A DNA stretch of 64,000 nt from Brevibacterium luteolum (GCF_013004595.1 NZ_JABEMC010000002.1:186001-250000); one strand, 5' to 3'. Shown: positions 1 to 9,477, counted from the stretch's first letter. Numbers and translations: made by a program. The notes: generated by a model not told the origin, from the sequence alone.

Positions 1-885
1 GTCTGGCAGACGACCTGGCAGCGGCTCACCGCGGCCAAGAGCGACCGGGTCGGCATCTGGGCGGTCGTCATCGGCTTTGCCGTCTCCGTACTCATCGGCG
101 CAGCAGCGATCATCATCGGCATCGCCGCACTGCAGATGTTCCCCGCAGACACCATGCCCGATGTCATCTACACCTCGTTCATCGCCGAGATCTTCCACGG
201 CTCGATCGGCGGGCTGCTGATGGTCTCGCTGCTGGCCGCACTGCTGACCGGAGCGACGTCGTTCCTGCTCTCGGGTGCGATCAACATCTCCAAGGACATC
301 TACCAGGGCTGGGTCAACCCGCGCGCCACCGACGACCAGATCCTCACCGTGTCCCGAATCTCGGTCGCGGCGATGGCGGTCATCGGGCTGGGGATCGCCC
401 TGGTCATCAAGGACATCATCGCGATCTACCAGGTGGCTCTGTCCTTCACCGCGACCACGCTCGTCATGCCGGTACTGGCGGCGATGTTCTGGAAGCGGGC
501 GACGAAGCGCGGGGTCGTGTGGTCGATGATCGCTGCGATGGCCGTCTCGCTCGTGTGGCGCTTCTCCGGCCAGCCTTTCGGCATCCACGAGATCCTGCCC
601 GGTCTCATCACCTCGGCGATCGTGCTCATCGCGGTGAGCCTGGCGACTCGCCACTCCGATGACGAGGTCGTCGTCGCCTACTACCACGCCTACCGGGCCG
701 GTGAGCTGCGCACGCACGGTGTCGATGAGGAGCCGGCTGCGCCTGGGGACGTCCCCGCGGGGACGTCGACGGCAGCAGGTCAGGCCACCGCGCCCGAGGC
801 GGAGGTCGCCGCTGGCACGCAACCGGCACGGACGGCTGAGGCTGCGTCACCCGGCGTTGAGCAGCAGCGGCCGCAGGCGGAGTGA
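1..885 (+). CDS. Sodium:solute symporter (SSS family), C-terminal part, 5' end outside window
   Basis: The reading frame is open from base 1, so the gene starts upstream of the window; 294 codons are visible. The visible part has about five hydrophobic membrane segments, including one just before residue 45 and the stretch around 'LLMVSLLAALLTGATSFLLSGA'-like sequence typical of the SSS fold, with a conserved 'NISKDIYQGWVNP' type loop. The last ~75 residues are a hydrophilic Ala/Glu/Thr-rich cytoplasmic tail. SSS proteins couple uptake of organic solutes to sodium entry. The substrate cannot be told from this fragment. It ends 20 bp before the convergent ATPase remnant. Confidence 0.85.
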   Translation, partial: VWQTTWQRLTAAKSDRVGIWAVVIGFAVSVLIGAAAIIIGIAALQMFPADTMPDVIYTSFIAEIFHGSIGGLLMVSLLAALLTGATSFLLSGAINISKDIYQGWVNPRATDDQILTVSRISVAAMAVIGLGIALVIKDIIAIYQVALSFTATTLVMPVLAAMFWKRATKRGVVWSMIAAMAVSLVWRFSGQPFGIHEILPGLITSAIVLIAVSLATRHSDDEVVVAYYHAYRAGELRTHGVDEEPAAPGDVPAGTSTAAGQATAPEAEVAAGTQPARTAEAASPGVEQQRPQAE

Positions 886-905
886 CCTCAATCCGGTTCG
901 GTGCG

Positions 906-1571
906 TCAGGACTCGAGCACGGCAGCGGTGCTGGCAGCCGGTGAGAGGTCGAGACGGCGCAGCAGCTGCGCGTTGAGCGCCACCACGACTGTGGAGGCGG
1001 ACATGAGAATCGCGCCGATGCTCATCGGCAGCACGAAGCCGACCGGTGCCAGCACGCCGGCGGCAAGTGGAACCGAGATGAGGTTGTAGCCGGCAGCCCA
1101 CCACAGGTTCTGCTTCATCTTCCGATACGTCGCACGCGAGAGCTCGAAGACCGAGAGCACCGAACGCGGATCTGACGAGGCGAGGATGACACCAGCGGAG
1201 CCGATCGCCACATCAGTGCCCGCTCCGATCGCGATACCGACATCCGCCTGGGCGAGCGCGGGAGCATCGTTGACGCCGTCGCCGACCATCGCCACGCGCC
1301 TGCCCTCACGCTGAAGCTCCTCAACCTTGGCGGCCTTGTCCTCGGGCCTGACGCCGGCGAACACCCGGTCGATGCCGAGCTGCCCTGCGACGGAGCCGGC
1401 GACTGCCTGCGCGTCACCGGTGATCATCACGACCTGCACCCCGGCTGCATGCAGGGCAGCGACGGCATCGTGCGATTCCGCGCGGATCTCATCGGCCAGC
1501 CGCAGCGCACCGATGTCGGCGCCGTCGGCAAGCCCGGTTGGGCCGATTGACACCTGTCGAGTACGAAGCAA
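906..1571 (-). pseudogene. Truncated heavy-metal P1B-type ATPase (C-terminal fragment)
   Basis: This 221-residue open frame is the last third of a CPx-type metal ATPase. It keeps the TGD motif ('MITGD'), the 'RPEDKAAKV' P-domain stretch, the hinge 'GDGVNDAPALAQADVG' and the two last membrane helices ending in 'NAQLLRRL'. It lacks the metal-binding domain, the CPC helix and the phosphorylated DKTG loop, which in intact enzymes lie within roughly 450 upstream residues. A stop codon at 1572-1574 lies directly in front of a TTG. Sequence homology ends about where the transposase remnant begins, so the gene was probably cut by an IS-associated deletion. Substrate (copper or another metal) is not decidable. 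Not expected to be functional. Confidence 0.85.
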
Positions 1572-1600
1572 TTACTGACTCACCTGCAGCCGCAGCGTGA

Positions 1601-1619
1601 CACCCTGATTGTCACCTCC
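1601..1619. repeat. Short inverted repeat at the ATPase/IS junction
   Basis: GTGAC at 1597-1601 and GTCAC at 1611-1615 form a short palindrome between the truncated ATPase and the transposase remnant. It could be a leftover of an operator or an insertion end. The arms are too short to decide. Confidence 0.25.
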
Positions 1620-1621
1620 CC

Positions 1622-2125
1622 TTGCATCAGTCCCAACGCAAGATCTTCTTCACCCGGGGACGGCCGTATACGAAGAACGACCAGGCCACGATCGAGTCGA
1701 AGAACAACCATCTCGTGCGTCGGTACGGGTTCTACTACCGCTACGACACCCCGGCTGAACTCGAGTTGCTGCAACGCCTGTGGCCGCTGGTCAATGATCG
1801 GTTGAACTACTTCACTCCGACGAAGAAACCGACCGGGTACTCCACCGACCGTGCGGGAAGGCGCAAACGCGTCTATGACGCCCCGAAGACCCCGTACCAG
1901 CGACTGCTCGATTCCGGCATTCTCAGCGTCGAGCAGAAGGCCGAGCTTCAGCAGTATCGGGCACGCCTGGACTTGGTCGACCTCGCCGAGAAAATCGACC
2001 AGATCCAGCAACGGCTGGTCAAGCTCGCCGCGAGCAAGACCGCGAAGCTGGAGCGCGAGATCGAGAGAGCACAGGCCCTGCCGGATCCGGCGGGCATCAA
2101 GGTCCACCACACCCGGGCCGGCTGA
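1622..2125 (+). mobile_element. DDE/integrase-core transposase remnant (C-terminal part)
   Basis: The 167-residue frame begins with a TTG only 22 bases after an in-frame stop (1598-1600) and matches the end of an rve-type integrase/transposase. 'FTRGRPYTKNDQATIE' carries the third catalytic acid (Glu of DDE), followed by 'NHLVRRYGFYYRYDT' and a basic, helical C-terminal region of unknown role. The first two catalytic Asp residues and the DNA-binding domain are missing. The family is probably IS481-like or a related IS3/IS481 group, but this is from memory of similar proteins. It is a dead fragment, left beside a truncated ATPase gene. Confidence 0.8.
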
Positions 2126-2526
2126 GACCCGGTTAGCGAGGAAAATGTGTGTGAGGCACGGCCTGCAATTCCCGGGGATCTTGACATGAGGCACTCCGTG
2201 GTTCAAGAGGCTTCCCCCTGGATCAAAGTCGCATCAATACTCCATTCGTCATACCGGCGAAGAACGTACGTCAGTCGTAAGGGGTAGAATCTGTATCGCG
2301 GTCACCGTCCAGCAGTGATGCGCGCCCCTACGTATCCGGAGGGACGTAGACGCAGGCACCGCTCGCCACGCTGCGTCGAACCAGGCGATCAGAACCTGAC
2401 GGGAACTGCGGCGCCATGTTTCTCCGCCGCGTGCGGGGCCAGTCTCATGCCCACTTTGCCGTCACACACTCACCGGCCGGCTGGCGGCACCCGCGCCGGC
2501 CTCACCACCAGCCCCGTCAGCTGACC
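2126..2526. other. Non-coding scar region downstream of the IS remnant
   Basis: No convincing gene is seen in these 401 bases. Two copies of TGAGGCA (about 2151 and 2186) follow the transposase, as is common in the 3' flank of such elements. A small inverted repeat CTACGT/ACGTAG lies at 2328-2333 and 2344-2349. Part of the tract is lower in GC than its surroundings (2150-2300), consistent with leftover mobile DNA. Confidence 0.5.
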
Positions 2527-3276
2527 TCACAGATTGCGGCCGCCGGAGATCTCCAGCACGATGCCGGTCACGTAGCTCGACATGTCCGAGGCGAGGAACA
2601 GCGCGACCTGCGCGACCTCGGCCGGTTCGCCGAAGCGGCCGAGCGGAATCTCGGTCAGGCGCTGGGCCAGCACATCCTCCTTCATCGCCTCGATCATCGG
2701 GGTGCGGATGAGGCCGGGCTGGATCGCGTTGACGCGCACGCCGGCGAAGCCGACCTCCTTGCACGCCGCCTTCGTCATGCCGACGATCCCGGCCTTGGCT
2801 GCCGAGTAGTTCGTCTGCCCCGGGTTGCCGACCTTGCCGGAGATCGAGGAGACGTTGACGATCGAGCCGCCTGACTCCTGCCCGCGCATAATGCCCGAGG
2901 CGGTCTTGAGCCCGTTCCACGTCCCGCGCAGGTGCACGGAGATGACCTGGTCGAACTGCTCCTCAGTCATCTTGCGCATCGTCGCATCGCGGGTGATGCC
3001 GGCATTGTTGACCATGACATCGAGCGCACCGAAGGCATCGACGGCCTTCTGACACAGGGCTTCGACATCGGCCAGGGCGACGACATCGCAGCCGACCCCG
3101 ATGGCACGCTCACCGATGTCCAGACGCTCCGCCGCCTCTGCGACGGCCGAGCCGTTGAGGTCTCCCAGCACGAGGTTCGCACCCGCGGCGGCATACGCCT
3201 CGGCGATGGCGAACCCGAGGCCCTGGGCAGCACCGGTGATGACGGCGGTGCGGCCGGCGAGCAGCCCGGAGCTCAC
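2527..3276 (-). CDS. Short-chain dehydrogenase, FabG-like 3-oxoacyl-ACP/CoA reductase
   Basis: The 249-residue protein is a classical SDR that reduces 3-oxoacyl thioesters with NAD(P)H. Cofactor motif TGAAQGLG is at 14-21, NNAG at 90-93, and the catalytic Ser143/144, Tyr157 and Lys161 are all present; the 'ISGGRNL' type end is FabG-like. It starts with GTG at 3276, overlapping the stop codon of the upstream MaoC gene (GTGA), so the two are translationally coupled. A 3-oxoacyl reductase next to a MaoC hydratase is a typical pair for fatty acid or polyhydroxyalkanoate-type intermediates. The exact acyl carrier (CoA or ACP) is not known. Confidence 0.85.
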   Translation of the reverse strand: MSSGLLAGRTAVITGAAQGLGFAIAEAYAAAGANLVLGDLNGSAVAEAAERLDIGERAIGVGCDVVALADVEALCQKAVDAFGALDVMVNNAGITRDATMRKMTEEQFDQVISVHLRGTWNGLKTASGIMRGQESGGSIVNVSSISGKVGNPGQTNYSAAKAGIVGMTKAACKEVGFAGVRVNAIQPGLIRTPMIEAMKEDVLAQRLTEIPLGRFGEPAEVAQVALFLASDMSSYVTGIVLEISGGRNL

Positions 3277-3731
3277 TGTTCGACCATGAGGGAGACGCTC
3301 TCGGCGATGCAGGCCGGACGGTCAGCACCGTCGATCTCGATGACGTGGGTCATGATGACCATGACGCCGGCATCCTTGCGCTCGACGCTGTCGAGGGTGA
3401 TGGTGTCGCGCACGCGCGCGCCAGAGGGCACCGGCTGCGGGAAGCGGACCTTGTTGAGCCCGTAGTTGATCTTCATCTTCATGCCGGTGACGTCGACGGT
3501 GCGCTGCGAGAGCATCGGCAGCAGCGACAGGGTGAGGAAGCCGTGGGCGATGGTGCCGCCGAACGGGCCGGCCTTGGCCTTCTCCTCATCGAGGTGGATC
3601 CACTGATGATCGTCGGTCGCATCGGCGAAGAGCTGAATCCGATCCTGGTCGATCGTCACCCAGTCGCTTGAGCCGACCTCGTGTCCCACGAGCTTCTCCA
3701 GCTCGGCGATCCCGTTGATCTCACGCACCAT
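3273..3731 (-). CDS. MaoC-like (R)-specific enoyl-CoA hydratase
   Basis: The 152-residue hot-dog-fold protein shows the hydratase-2 motif '[14 protein letters not shown]' with catalytic Asp41 and His46, followed by '[15 protein letters not shown]' (residues 55-69), the usual substrate-loop signature. It should hydrate trans-2-enoyl thioesters to (R)-3-hydroxyacyl thioesters. ATG at 3731 is preceded by GGAG about 7 bases upstream. It is the first gene of a two-gene unit with the FabG-like SDR, whose GTG overlaps its stop. Length is normal for the single-domain family. Confidence 0.88.
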   Translation of the reverse strand: MVREINGIAELEKLVGHEVGSSDWVTIDQDRIQLFADATDDHQWIHLDEEKAKAGPFGGTIAHGFLTLSLLPMLSQRTVDVTGMKMKINYGLNKVRFPQPVPSGARVRDTITLDSVERKDAGVMVIMTHVIEIDGADRPACIAESVSLMVEQ

Positions 3732-3904
3732 TGCTACTCCTTCATCGCCGCAGGCGGCACTTGCGCGGCCCGCCCGATTCGCACCGTGGCAAGCCGCAGT
3801 CGTCTTGCATCAGGCCGCGGCCGGCACCTCGGCCCGCCGCGTCCCAGGTCAGTCTAATGGGTTAGGGTGACAGACGACACACCTGGTGACAGCTGACTGG
3901 AGGC

Positions 3905-4612
3905 ATGATGGTCCGCAATCTCGGCCCGGAGGGAACCGACCGCTCCGACGTCGTCGACATCACCGACGCGACCGTCATGCCCGCCGACCCGCACGCCGTG
4001 CCCGTCCGCCCGGCCGTCAGCGTGCTGCTCATCCGCGACGGCGCTGCCGGCCTGGAGGTCTTCGTCCAGCACCGCGTGGCGACGATGGACTTCGCCGCCG
4101 GGGTCGTCGTCTATCCCGGCGGCCGGGTCGATCCGATCGATGAGACGACCGGGGCGAACCTTGCGACCGCGCCCGAGGTGGTGGACGCCCATGAGCAGGC
4201 GTGGCACCTGAGCGCGTGTGCGGGACTGCCCGGAGGCGCCCGGACGCTCATGGCGTGTGCGATGCGCGAAGTCGCCGAGGAGGCCGGGATCGTGCTGGCC
4301 GCTGAGGACCTCAAACCGTGGGCGAATTGGGTGACCCCGCCGGGGCGCTCCCGCCGCTTCGACACCTACTTCTTCGTCACCGCCCCGGAAGATGCCGATG
4401 CCGCGGTGCACCAGACGACCGAGGCGCACAACTCCGAGTGGATGAACGTCAAGCACATCATCGCCGAGGAGGAGGCCCAGCGCCTCAAGCTCATGCGCCC
4501 GACGCTGGCGCTGCTCGGTGAGATCGACGCGCTCGGCTCTGTTGATGCGGTCATGAGCAGTGATCATGAGATCGTGCCGGTCAAGCCGCGCGAACCCGGC
4601 AAGCACAGCTGA
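3905..4612 (+). CDS. NUDIX hydrolase, NUDT19-like long form
   Basis: The 235-residue protein has a split NUDIX box: the 'VVYPGGRVDP' half (residues ~66-75) and the 'AMREVAEEAGI' half (~115-125) are separated by a 35-40 residue insertion. That layout is typical of NUDT19/RP2p-type acyl-CoA diphosphatases rather than of MutT. It would hydrolyse a nucleoside diphosphate linked to another moiety, possibly CoA. 'TPPGRSRRFDTYFF' is also conserved in this group. The start is ATG at 3905 after GGAGGC; a second ATG follows directly. It is a monocistronic gene facing two reverse-strand genes. Confidence 0.82.
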   Translation: MMVRNLGPEGTDRSDVVDITDATVMPADPHAVPVRPAVSVLLIRDGAAGLEVFVQHRVATMDFAAGVVVYPGGRVDPIDETTGANLATAPEVVDAHEQAWHLSACAGLPGGARTLMACAMREVAEEAGIVLAAEDLKPWANWVTPPGRSRRFDTYFFVTAPEDADAAVHQTTEAHNSEWMNVKHIIAEEEAQRLKLMRPTLALLGEIDALGSVDAVMSSDHEIVPVKPREPGKHS

Positions 4613-4615
4613 AGG

Positions 4616-4933
4616 TCAGCTGGCCGACTGCGCCCGGCGCTCCTCGTCCTTGCGGCGGCCGACGATCTCGGCGATCCACCAGAACCCGGTCCACATCACG
4701 AACATGAGGGCCAGCCCCCATGCCAGGAGCGCGACGAAGCCGATGCTCCTCCAACCCTCGGTGGCTGTCATCGCCATGATCGACAGGACGACCGCTACGG
4801 CGAACACGAGACCGGAGACGATCGTGGTGAGGCGCAGCGCCAGCGGAGCGCGGGGCTTCCGGCCACTGGGAGTGGGACCGCCCTGAGCGCGGTGACCTGG
4901 AGCGATGTCGGGGGATGTGGGGGAGCTGTCCAT
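4616..4933 (-). CDS. Small two-helix membrane protein, unknown function
   Basis: A 105-residue protein with a Pro/Gly-rich N-terminal ~35 residues, two hydrophobic segments (around residues 40-60 and 68-90) and a charged 'RRKDEERR' tail. The ATG at 4933 was chosen because it lies 4 bases after the stop of the upstream NUDIX gene; an upstream ATG at 4966 would sit inside that gene. No family could be named. The close spacing suggests one transcript with the NUDIX gene. Confidence 0.65.
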   Translation of the reverse strand: MDSSPTSPDIAPGHRAQGGPTPSGRKPRAPLALRLTTIVSGLVFAVAVVLSIMAMTATEGWRSIGFVALLAWGLALMFVMWTGFWWIAEIVGRRKDEERRAQSAS

Positions 4934-4937
4934 CTCG

Positions 4938-5357
4938 TCAGTCCAGCCCCGCCATCTCCATCGCAATCTTCACAAGCCCCACCTGCGGCAGGTCAGCCAG
5001 CTCATCAAGCGGGATCCAGGCGGCCCGGTCGCTCGACCCGCCGACCTCGTGGCGCAGCTGCCCGCCGGTGACTCTGGCGGTGTAGATGATGCGCAGTGCG
5101 TGCAGGGTCTTGCCGGGTTTGAGCCGGCGCTCCCCGGGCACCACGAGCGAATCGATGCCGAGCAGCTCACCCAGGGCGACCTCATAGCCGGTCTCCTCAT
5201 ACACCTCGCGCACGGCGGCATCGGCCGGATCCTCACCCTCCTCGAGTCCGCCGCCGGGCATCGACCACAGCGGCGCGGGTCCTTCGATCCAGCGGGACAT
5301 GAGCAGGCGACGGTCGTCATCGACGATGACGCAGTAGGCTCCCACACGCAGACGCAT
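4938..5357 (-). CDS. NUDIX hydrolase (ADP-ribose pyrophosphatase/MutT type)
   Basis: The 139-residue protein has a complete NUDIX box at residues 36-58: Gly36, Glu42, then 'REVYEETGY' with Arg50-Glu51 and Glu54-Glu55 binding the catalytic metal. The flanking beta strands '[15 protein letters not shown]' and '[12 protein letters not shown]' fit the fold. Such enzymes clean nucleotide pools or recycle ADP-ribose and similar diphosphates; the substrate is not predictable. It heads a likely two-gene unit with the small membrane protein downstream. Confidence 0.85.
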   Translation of the reverse strand: MRLRVGAYCVIVDDDRRLLMSRWIEGPAPLWSMPGGGLEEGEDPADAAVREVYEETGYEVALGELLGIDSLVVPGERRLKPGKTLHALRIIYTARVTGGQLRHEVGGSSDRAAWIPLDELADLPQVGLVKIAMEMAGLD

Positions 5358-5633
5358 ACCGTCAGATTACGGCACCACCGGTGCGCTGTGAGCGAGAACA
5401 CCCACATGGCTATAGGCATCTGACGGCCACCGGAGTAATGTAGTGCCTTCGCCGGTCGGCCCGCCGGCACTGCGCAGCTGCCCGCAGACTCACGACTGCC
5501 TGCCGTTGCGTCACCTGCCAGCACCCACGCCGCAGGCGTGCCACGATCTGCCTTCCGCCACTGCCGACGGAAGGTCCGCTCGCCGCCTCCGGCCACCGCC
5601 TCGGCGGCGTCAATCAGCTGCATCAGGGGAGAC
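5358..5633. promoter_or_regulatory. Divergent upstream region of NUDIX and ABC exporter genes
   Basis: This 276-base gap contains a less GC-rich patch around 5405-5445 with TATAGG and TAATGT hexamers that may serve as -10 elements. A CCACCGCCTCGG motif, one of ten copies in the window, lies at 5593-5604. No gene is seen. Confidence 0.4.
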
Positions 5634-7367
5634 ATGCTGCTCACGCTGCTCAAACGGTACCTGCGCCCCTACACCGGAGCGCTCGTCCTCGTCCTCATCT
5701 TCGAGTTCGTCCAGTCCCTGGCCGCGCTCTACCTGCCGACCCTCAACGCCGCGATCGTCGACGACGGTGTCGCCCAGGCCGATGTGCCCCTCATCTGGCG
5801 CCTCGGCGGCTTCATGCTGCTGGTGAGCTTCGTGCAGCTGGTCACGATGATCATCGCGGTGTACTTCGGCGCGCGCACCGCGATGCGCGCCGGCCGCGAC
5901 CTGCGCCGCGACGTCTTCCACACCGGCCAGTCCTTCTCCCAGCACGAAGTCGCCCACTTCGGTGCGGCCACCCTCATCACCCGCAACACCAACGACGTCC
6001 AGCAGGTGCAGATGCTCATCCTCATGAGCTGCACGATGCTCGTCATGGCCCCGATGATGGCCCTCGGCGGGATCATCATGGCACTCAGCCAGGACGTCCA
6101 GCTCTCCTGGCTCATCCTGGTGGCCGTGCCGCTGCTGCTCGTGGCCCTCGGCATCCTCATCGCCCGGATGATCCCGCAGTTCAAGGTCATGCAGACCCGC
6201 ATCGACAAGATCAACGCCGTCGCCCGCGAACAGCTCACCGGCATCCGCGTCATCCGCGCCTTCGCCCGCGAGGCCACCGAACGCGACCGCTTCGACATCG
6301 CCAACCGGGAGCTCACGGAGACGAACTTCAAGGTCGGGATGCTGTTCGCGCTCATGTTCCCGCTCGTCATGGGCATCCTCAACGTCTCCTCCGTCGCCGT
6401 CATCTGGTTCGGCGGTCTGCAGGTCGAGGCCGGCATCACCGAGGTCGGCACGATGATGGCGTTCATGCAGTACCTCATGCAGATCCTCATGGGCGTCATG
6501 ATGGCGACCTTCATGACGATGATGATCCCGCGCGCGGCCGTCTCGGCCAAGCGCATCGGCGAGGTCCTCGACACCGCCCCGACGGTCAACCCGCCCGCTG
6601 ACCCCGTGCCCGAGGTGGAGGTCCCGGGCGCCGTGCGGCTCGCCTCGGCGACGTTCGGGTTCCCCGGGGCCGAGGCGCCGGTGCTGCGCGATGTCACCGC
6701 CGCCTTCCAGCCGGGGACGACGACGGCGATCATCGGCTCAACCGGTGCCGGCAAGTCGACGCTGCTCGGGCTCATCCCCCGCCTGTTCGATGTGCAGTCC
6801 GGGATGGTCGAGGTCGGCGGTGTCGACGTACGCCGGCTGGACCCTGCGGTGCTGCACGCCCAGATCGGGCTGGTGCCGCAGAAGGCGTTCCTGTTCTCCG
6901 GGACGGTCGCGTCGAATCTGCGCTACGGCAACCCCGAGGCCACTGATGAACAGCTGTGGCAGGCCCTCGAGGTCGCCCAGGCCGCCGGGTTCGTCGCCGA
7001 GATGCCCGGCGGACTGGAGGCGCGCATCGCCCAGGGCGGGCAGAACGTCTCCGGCGGGCAGCGCCAGCGGCTGGCGATCGCCCGCGCGCTCGTGGCGAAC
7101 CCGCCGGTGCTGCTGTTCGACGACTCGTTCTCCGCCCTCGACACCGAGACCGATGCCCGGCTGCGCGCCGGCCTCGATGAGCACTTCGGGCACACCACCC
7201 GGATCATCGTCGCCCAGCGCATCGCCTCGATCACCGACGCCGACCAGATCATCGTCCTCGACGAGGGTGCGATCGTCGGGACCGGCACCCATGCCGAGCT
7301 CGCGGCCGCCAATGAGGTCTACCGCGAGATCGTCGAATCCCAGCGCAGCGTCGGGAGTGCACTGTGA
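5634..7367 (+). CDS. ABC exporter half-transporter, degenerate-site subunit (BmrC/TM287-like)
   Basis: The 577-residue protein has an N-terminal six-helix exporter domain (~1-320) and an ATPase domain (~345-577). Walker A is 'GSTGAGKST' and the signature is canonical 'VSGGQ'. Walker B reads 'LLFDDSFSALD' with Asp in place of the catalytic Glu, and the switch His is Gln ('VAQRI'). These changes mark the degenerate ATP site of a heterodimeric type IV exporter. The ATG at 5634 has AGGGGA just upstream; earlier in-frame ATGs lack this. The second subunit overlaps its stop codon. Cargo (drug, lipid or peptide) is unknown. Confidence 0.9.
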   Translation: MLLTLLKRYLRPYTGALVLVLIFEFVQSLAALYLPTLNAAIVDDGVAQADVPLIWRLGGFMLLVSFVQLVTMIIAVYFGARTAMRAGRDLRRDVFHTGQSFSQHEVAHFGAATLITRNTNDVQQVQMLILMSCTMLVMAPMMALGGIIMALSQDVQLSWLILVAVPLLLVALGILIARMIPQFKVMQTRIDKINAVAREQLTGIRVIRAFAREATERDRFDIANRELTETNFKVGMLFALMFPLVMGILNVSSVAVIWFGGLQVEAGITEVGTMMAFMQYLMQILMGVMMATFMTMMIPRAAVSAKRIGEVLDTAPTVNPPADPVPEVEVPGAVRLASATFGFPGAEAPVLRDVTAAFQPGTTTAIIGSTGAGKSTLLGLIPRLFDVQSGMVEVGGVDVRRLDPAVLHAQIGLVPQKAFLFSGTVASNLRYGNPEATDEQLWQALEVAQAAGFVAEMPGGLEARIAQGGQNVSGGQRQRLAIARALVANPPVLLFDDSFSALDTETDARLRAGLDEHFGHTTRIIVAQRIASITDADQIIVLDEGAIVGTGTHAELAAANEVYREIVESQRSVGSAL

Positions 7368-9403
7368 ACCCCGTGAATCCAGAGAAGCCCACTGCGGCGA
7401 AACCGACCGACCCGACCACTGATCCGGCCGCGGCGACTACCACCTCGGGCGCGGTCGACGAGGCAGACGACAACCAGCCCCCGCCCTCAGCCGGCGACTG
7501 GGGCTCAGCACCCATGGGCAAGGCGAAGGCGTTTTGGCCGAACTTCAAGCGGCTGGCCGGCTGGTTCCGCCCGCACTCGCTGCTGCTCCTGCTCGCGCTG
7601 CTCTCCGGCGTGGCTGCGGTCGTGCTCACGACGCTGGGGCCGAAGATCCTCGGCGAGGCGACGAACATCGTCTTCGAAGGTGCGATCGCCTCGCGCCTGC
7701 CGGCCGGTGTCAGCCAGGACCAGCTGGTCGGCCAGCTGCGCTCCGAGGGCCGCACGACCGAAGCCGACATGCTCTCGGCCATGCACATCACCCCAGGTGA
7801 GAGCATGGATGTCCGCGCGCTGGGGCAGACGCTGCTGCTGGCGCTCGGGGTGTTCCTCGCCGGCTCGGTGATGCTGTGGGCGATGTCGGCACTCGTCAAC
7901 GTCGTCATCCAGCGGGTCATGCGGCTCATGCGCACCCGGATCGAGGACAAGATCCACCAGGTGCCGCTGTCGTACTACGACCGGATGCAGCGCGGAGATC
8001 TGCTCTCACGACTGACGAACGACCTCGACAACCTCAGCCAGGTGCTCAACCAGTCGGTCGCGCAGATCGTCAACAGCGTGCTCACGATCATCGCGGTGCT
8101 CGTCATGATGCTGACTATCTCGCTCAAGCTCACGCTCGTCGCTCTCGTCGCGATCCCGCTCATCGCGGTCGTCGTCGGGGTCATCGCGACGCGCTCGCAG
8201 AAACAGTTCGTCGCCCAGTGGGCCGAGACCGGCAAGCTCAACGCGCGAGTCGAGGAGTCCTTCACCGGGCATGCGCTCGTGCGCGTGTTCGGCCGCAGCG
8301 ACGACGTCCAGCAGGCCTTCGATGCCGAGAACGAGCAGGTCTACCAGGCCAGCTTCAAGGCGCAGTTCCTCTCCGGTGTGCTCATGCCGATGATGATGTT
8401 CCTCGGCAACCTCGTCTATGTCGCCATCGCCGTCGTCGGCGGAGTCATGGTGGCCACCGGTTCACTGCGGCTGGGCGATGTGCAGGCGTTCATCCAGTAC
8501 TCACGCCAGTTCATGCAGCCCCTCGGGCAGCTCGGCGGCATGGCCGCCCAGCTGCAGTCGGCAGTGGCGAGCGCCGAGCGGGTCTTCGAGTTCCTCGACG
8601 TCGACGAGGAGGTTCTCAACCCGGATCCGGTCGAGGGCGCACGCCCAGTTCGCGGGGCGATCGACTTCGAGCACGTCCGCTTCTCCTACTCACCCGACAG
8701 CGAGCTCATCCGCGATATGAACCTCTCCGTCGAGCCCGGACAGACGGTCGCGATCGTCGGACCGACCGGCGCGGGGAAGACGACGCTGGTGAATCTGCTC
8801 ATGCGGTTCTACGAACTCGACGGCGGGCGGATCCTCTTCGACGGGGTCGACACGGCGCAGATGTCACGGGCCGCGGTGCGCCGCCGGATGGGCATGGTGC
8901 TGCAGGATACGTGGCTGTTCGGCGGCACGATTGCTGAGAACATCGCCTACGGCAATCCCGATGCCGGGCCCGATGAGGTGCAGCGGGCGGCCGAGGCGAC
9001 CTATGTCGACCGGTTCGTCCGCAGCCTGCCCGACGGCTACGACACTGTCCTCGATGAGGACGGCACGAGCCTGTCGGCCGGTGAGAAGCAGCTCATCACG
9101 ATCGCCCGTGCCTTCGTCGCCGATCCCCCGGTGCTCATCCTTGATGAGGCGACTTCCTCGGTCGACACCCGCACCGAGGTGCTCGTCCAGGAGGCGATGC
9201 ACGCGCTGCGCTCCGGCCGGACGAGTTTCGTCATCGCCCACCGGCTCTCGACGATCCGTGATGCCGACGTCATCATCGTCATGGAGCACGGCGACATCGT
9301 CGAGCAGGGATCGCATGAGGAGCTCATCGCCGCCGACGGCGCCTATGCCGGTCTGTACCGTGCACAGTTCGCGCAGGCGGTGGCCAGCGGCGAAGAGGAG
9401 TGA
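7364..9403 (+). CDS. ABC exporter half-transporter, catalytic-site subunit (BmrD/TM288-like)
   Basis: A 679-residue partner of the preceding gene, starting with GTG that overlaps its stop (GTGA). A ~55-residue acidic, Pro/Thr-rich N-terminal extension precedes the membrane domain, which carries an extra extracytoplasmic loop of about 60 residues between the first two helices (roughly residues 100-150). The ATPase domain has Walker A 'GPTGAGKTT', Walker B 'LILDEATSSVD' with catalytic Glu, and a normal switch His ('IAHRL'). Its signature is the altered 'LSAGE'. Together the two proteins give one consensus and one degenerate ATP site. The long loop between the first helices also occurs in BmrD-type subunits. 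Confidence 0.9.
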   Translation: MNPVNPEKPTAAKPTDPTTDPAAATTTSGAVDEADDNQPPPSAGDWGSAPMGKAKAFWPNFKRLAGWFRPHSLLLLLALLSGVAAVVLTTLGPKILGEATNIVFEGAIASRLPAGVSQDQLVGQLRSEGRTTEADMLSAMHITPGESMDVRALGQTLLLALGVFLAGSVMLWAMSALVNVVIQRVMRLMRTRIEDKIHQVPLSYYDRMQRGDLLSRLTNDLDNLSQVLNQSVAQIVNSVLTIIAVLVMMLTISLKLTLVALVAIPLIAVVVGVIATRSQKQFVAQWAETGKLNARVEESFTGHALVRVFGRSDDVQQAFDAENEQVYQASFKAQFLSGVLMPMMMFLGNLVYVAIAVVGGVMVATGSLRLGDVQAFIQYSRQFMQPLGQLGGMAAQLQSAVASAERVFEFLDVDEEVLNPDPVEGARPVRGAIDFEHVRFSYSPDSELIRDMNLSVEPGQTVAIVGPTGAGKTTLVNLLMRFYELDGGRILFDGVDTAQMSRAAVRRRMGMVLQDTWLFGGTIAENIAYGNPDAGPDEVQRAAEATYVDRFVRSLPDGYDTVLDEDGTSLSAGEKQLITIARAFVADPPVLILDEATSSVDTRTEVLVQEAMHALRSGRTSFVIAHRLSTIRDADVIIVMEHGDIVEQGSHEELIAADGAYAGLYRAQFAQAVASGEEE

Positions 9404-9437
9404 CCGGCGGGGTACGGCCGGCGCTGCGCACAGGACT

Positions 9438-9477
9438 GCGCTGAGCCTCCTCGGACGACGGCGGCAGCGCTCAGCGC
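9438..9477. terminator. Bidirectional hairpin between convergent genes
   Basis: GCGCTGAGC (9438-9446) and GCTCAGCGC (9469-9477) are perfect 9-base arms around a 22-base loop. It lies between the ABC exporter and the crotonase gene, whose stop codons face each other. No U-tract follows, as is common in GC-rich genomes. Confidence 0.55.
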
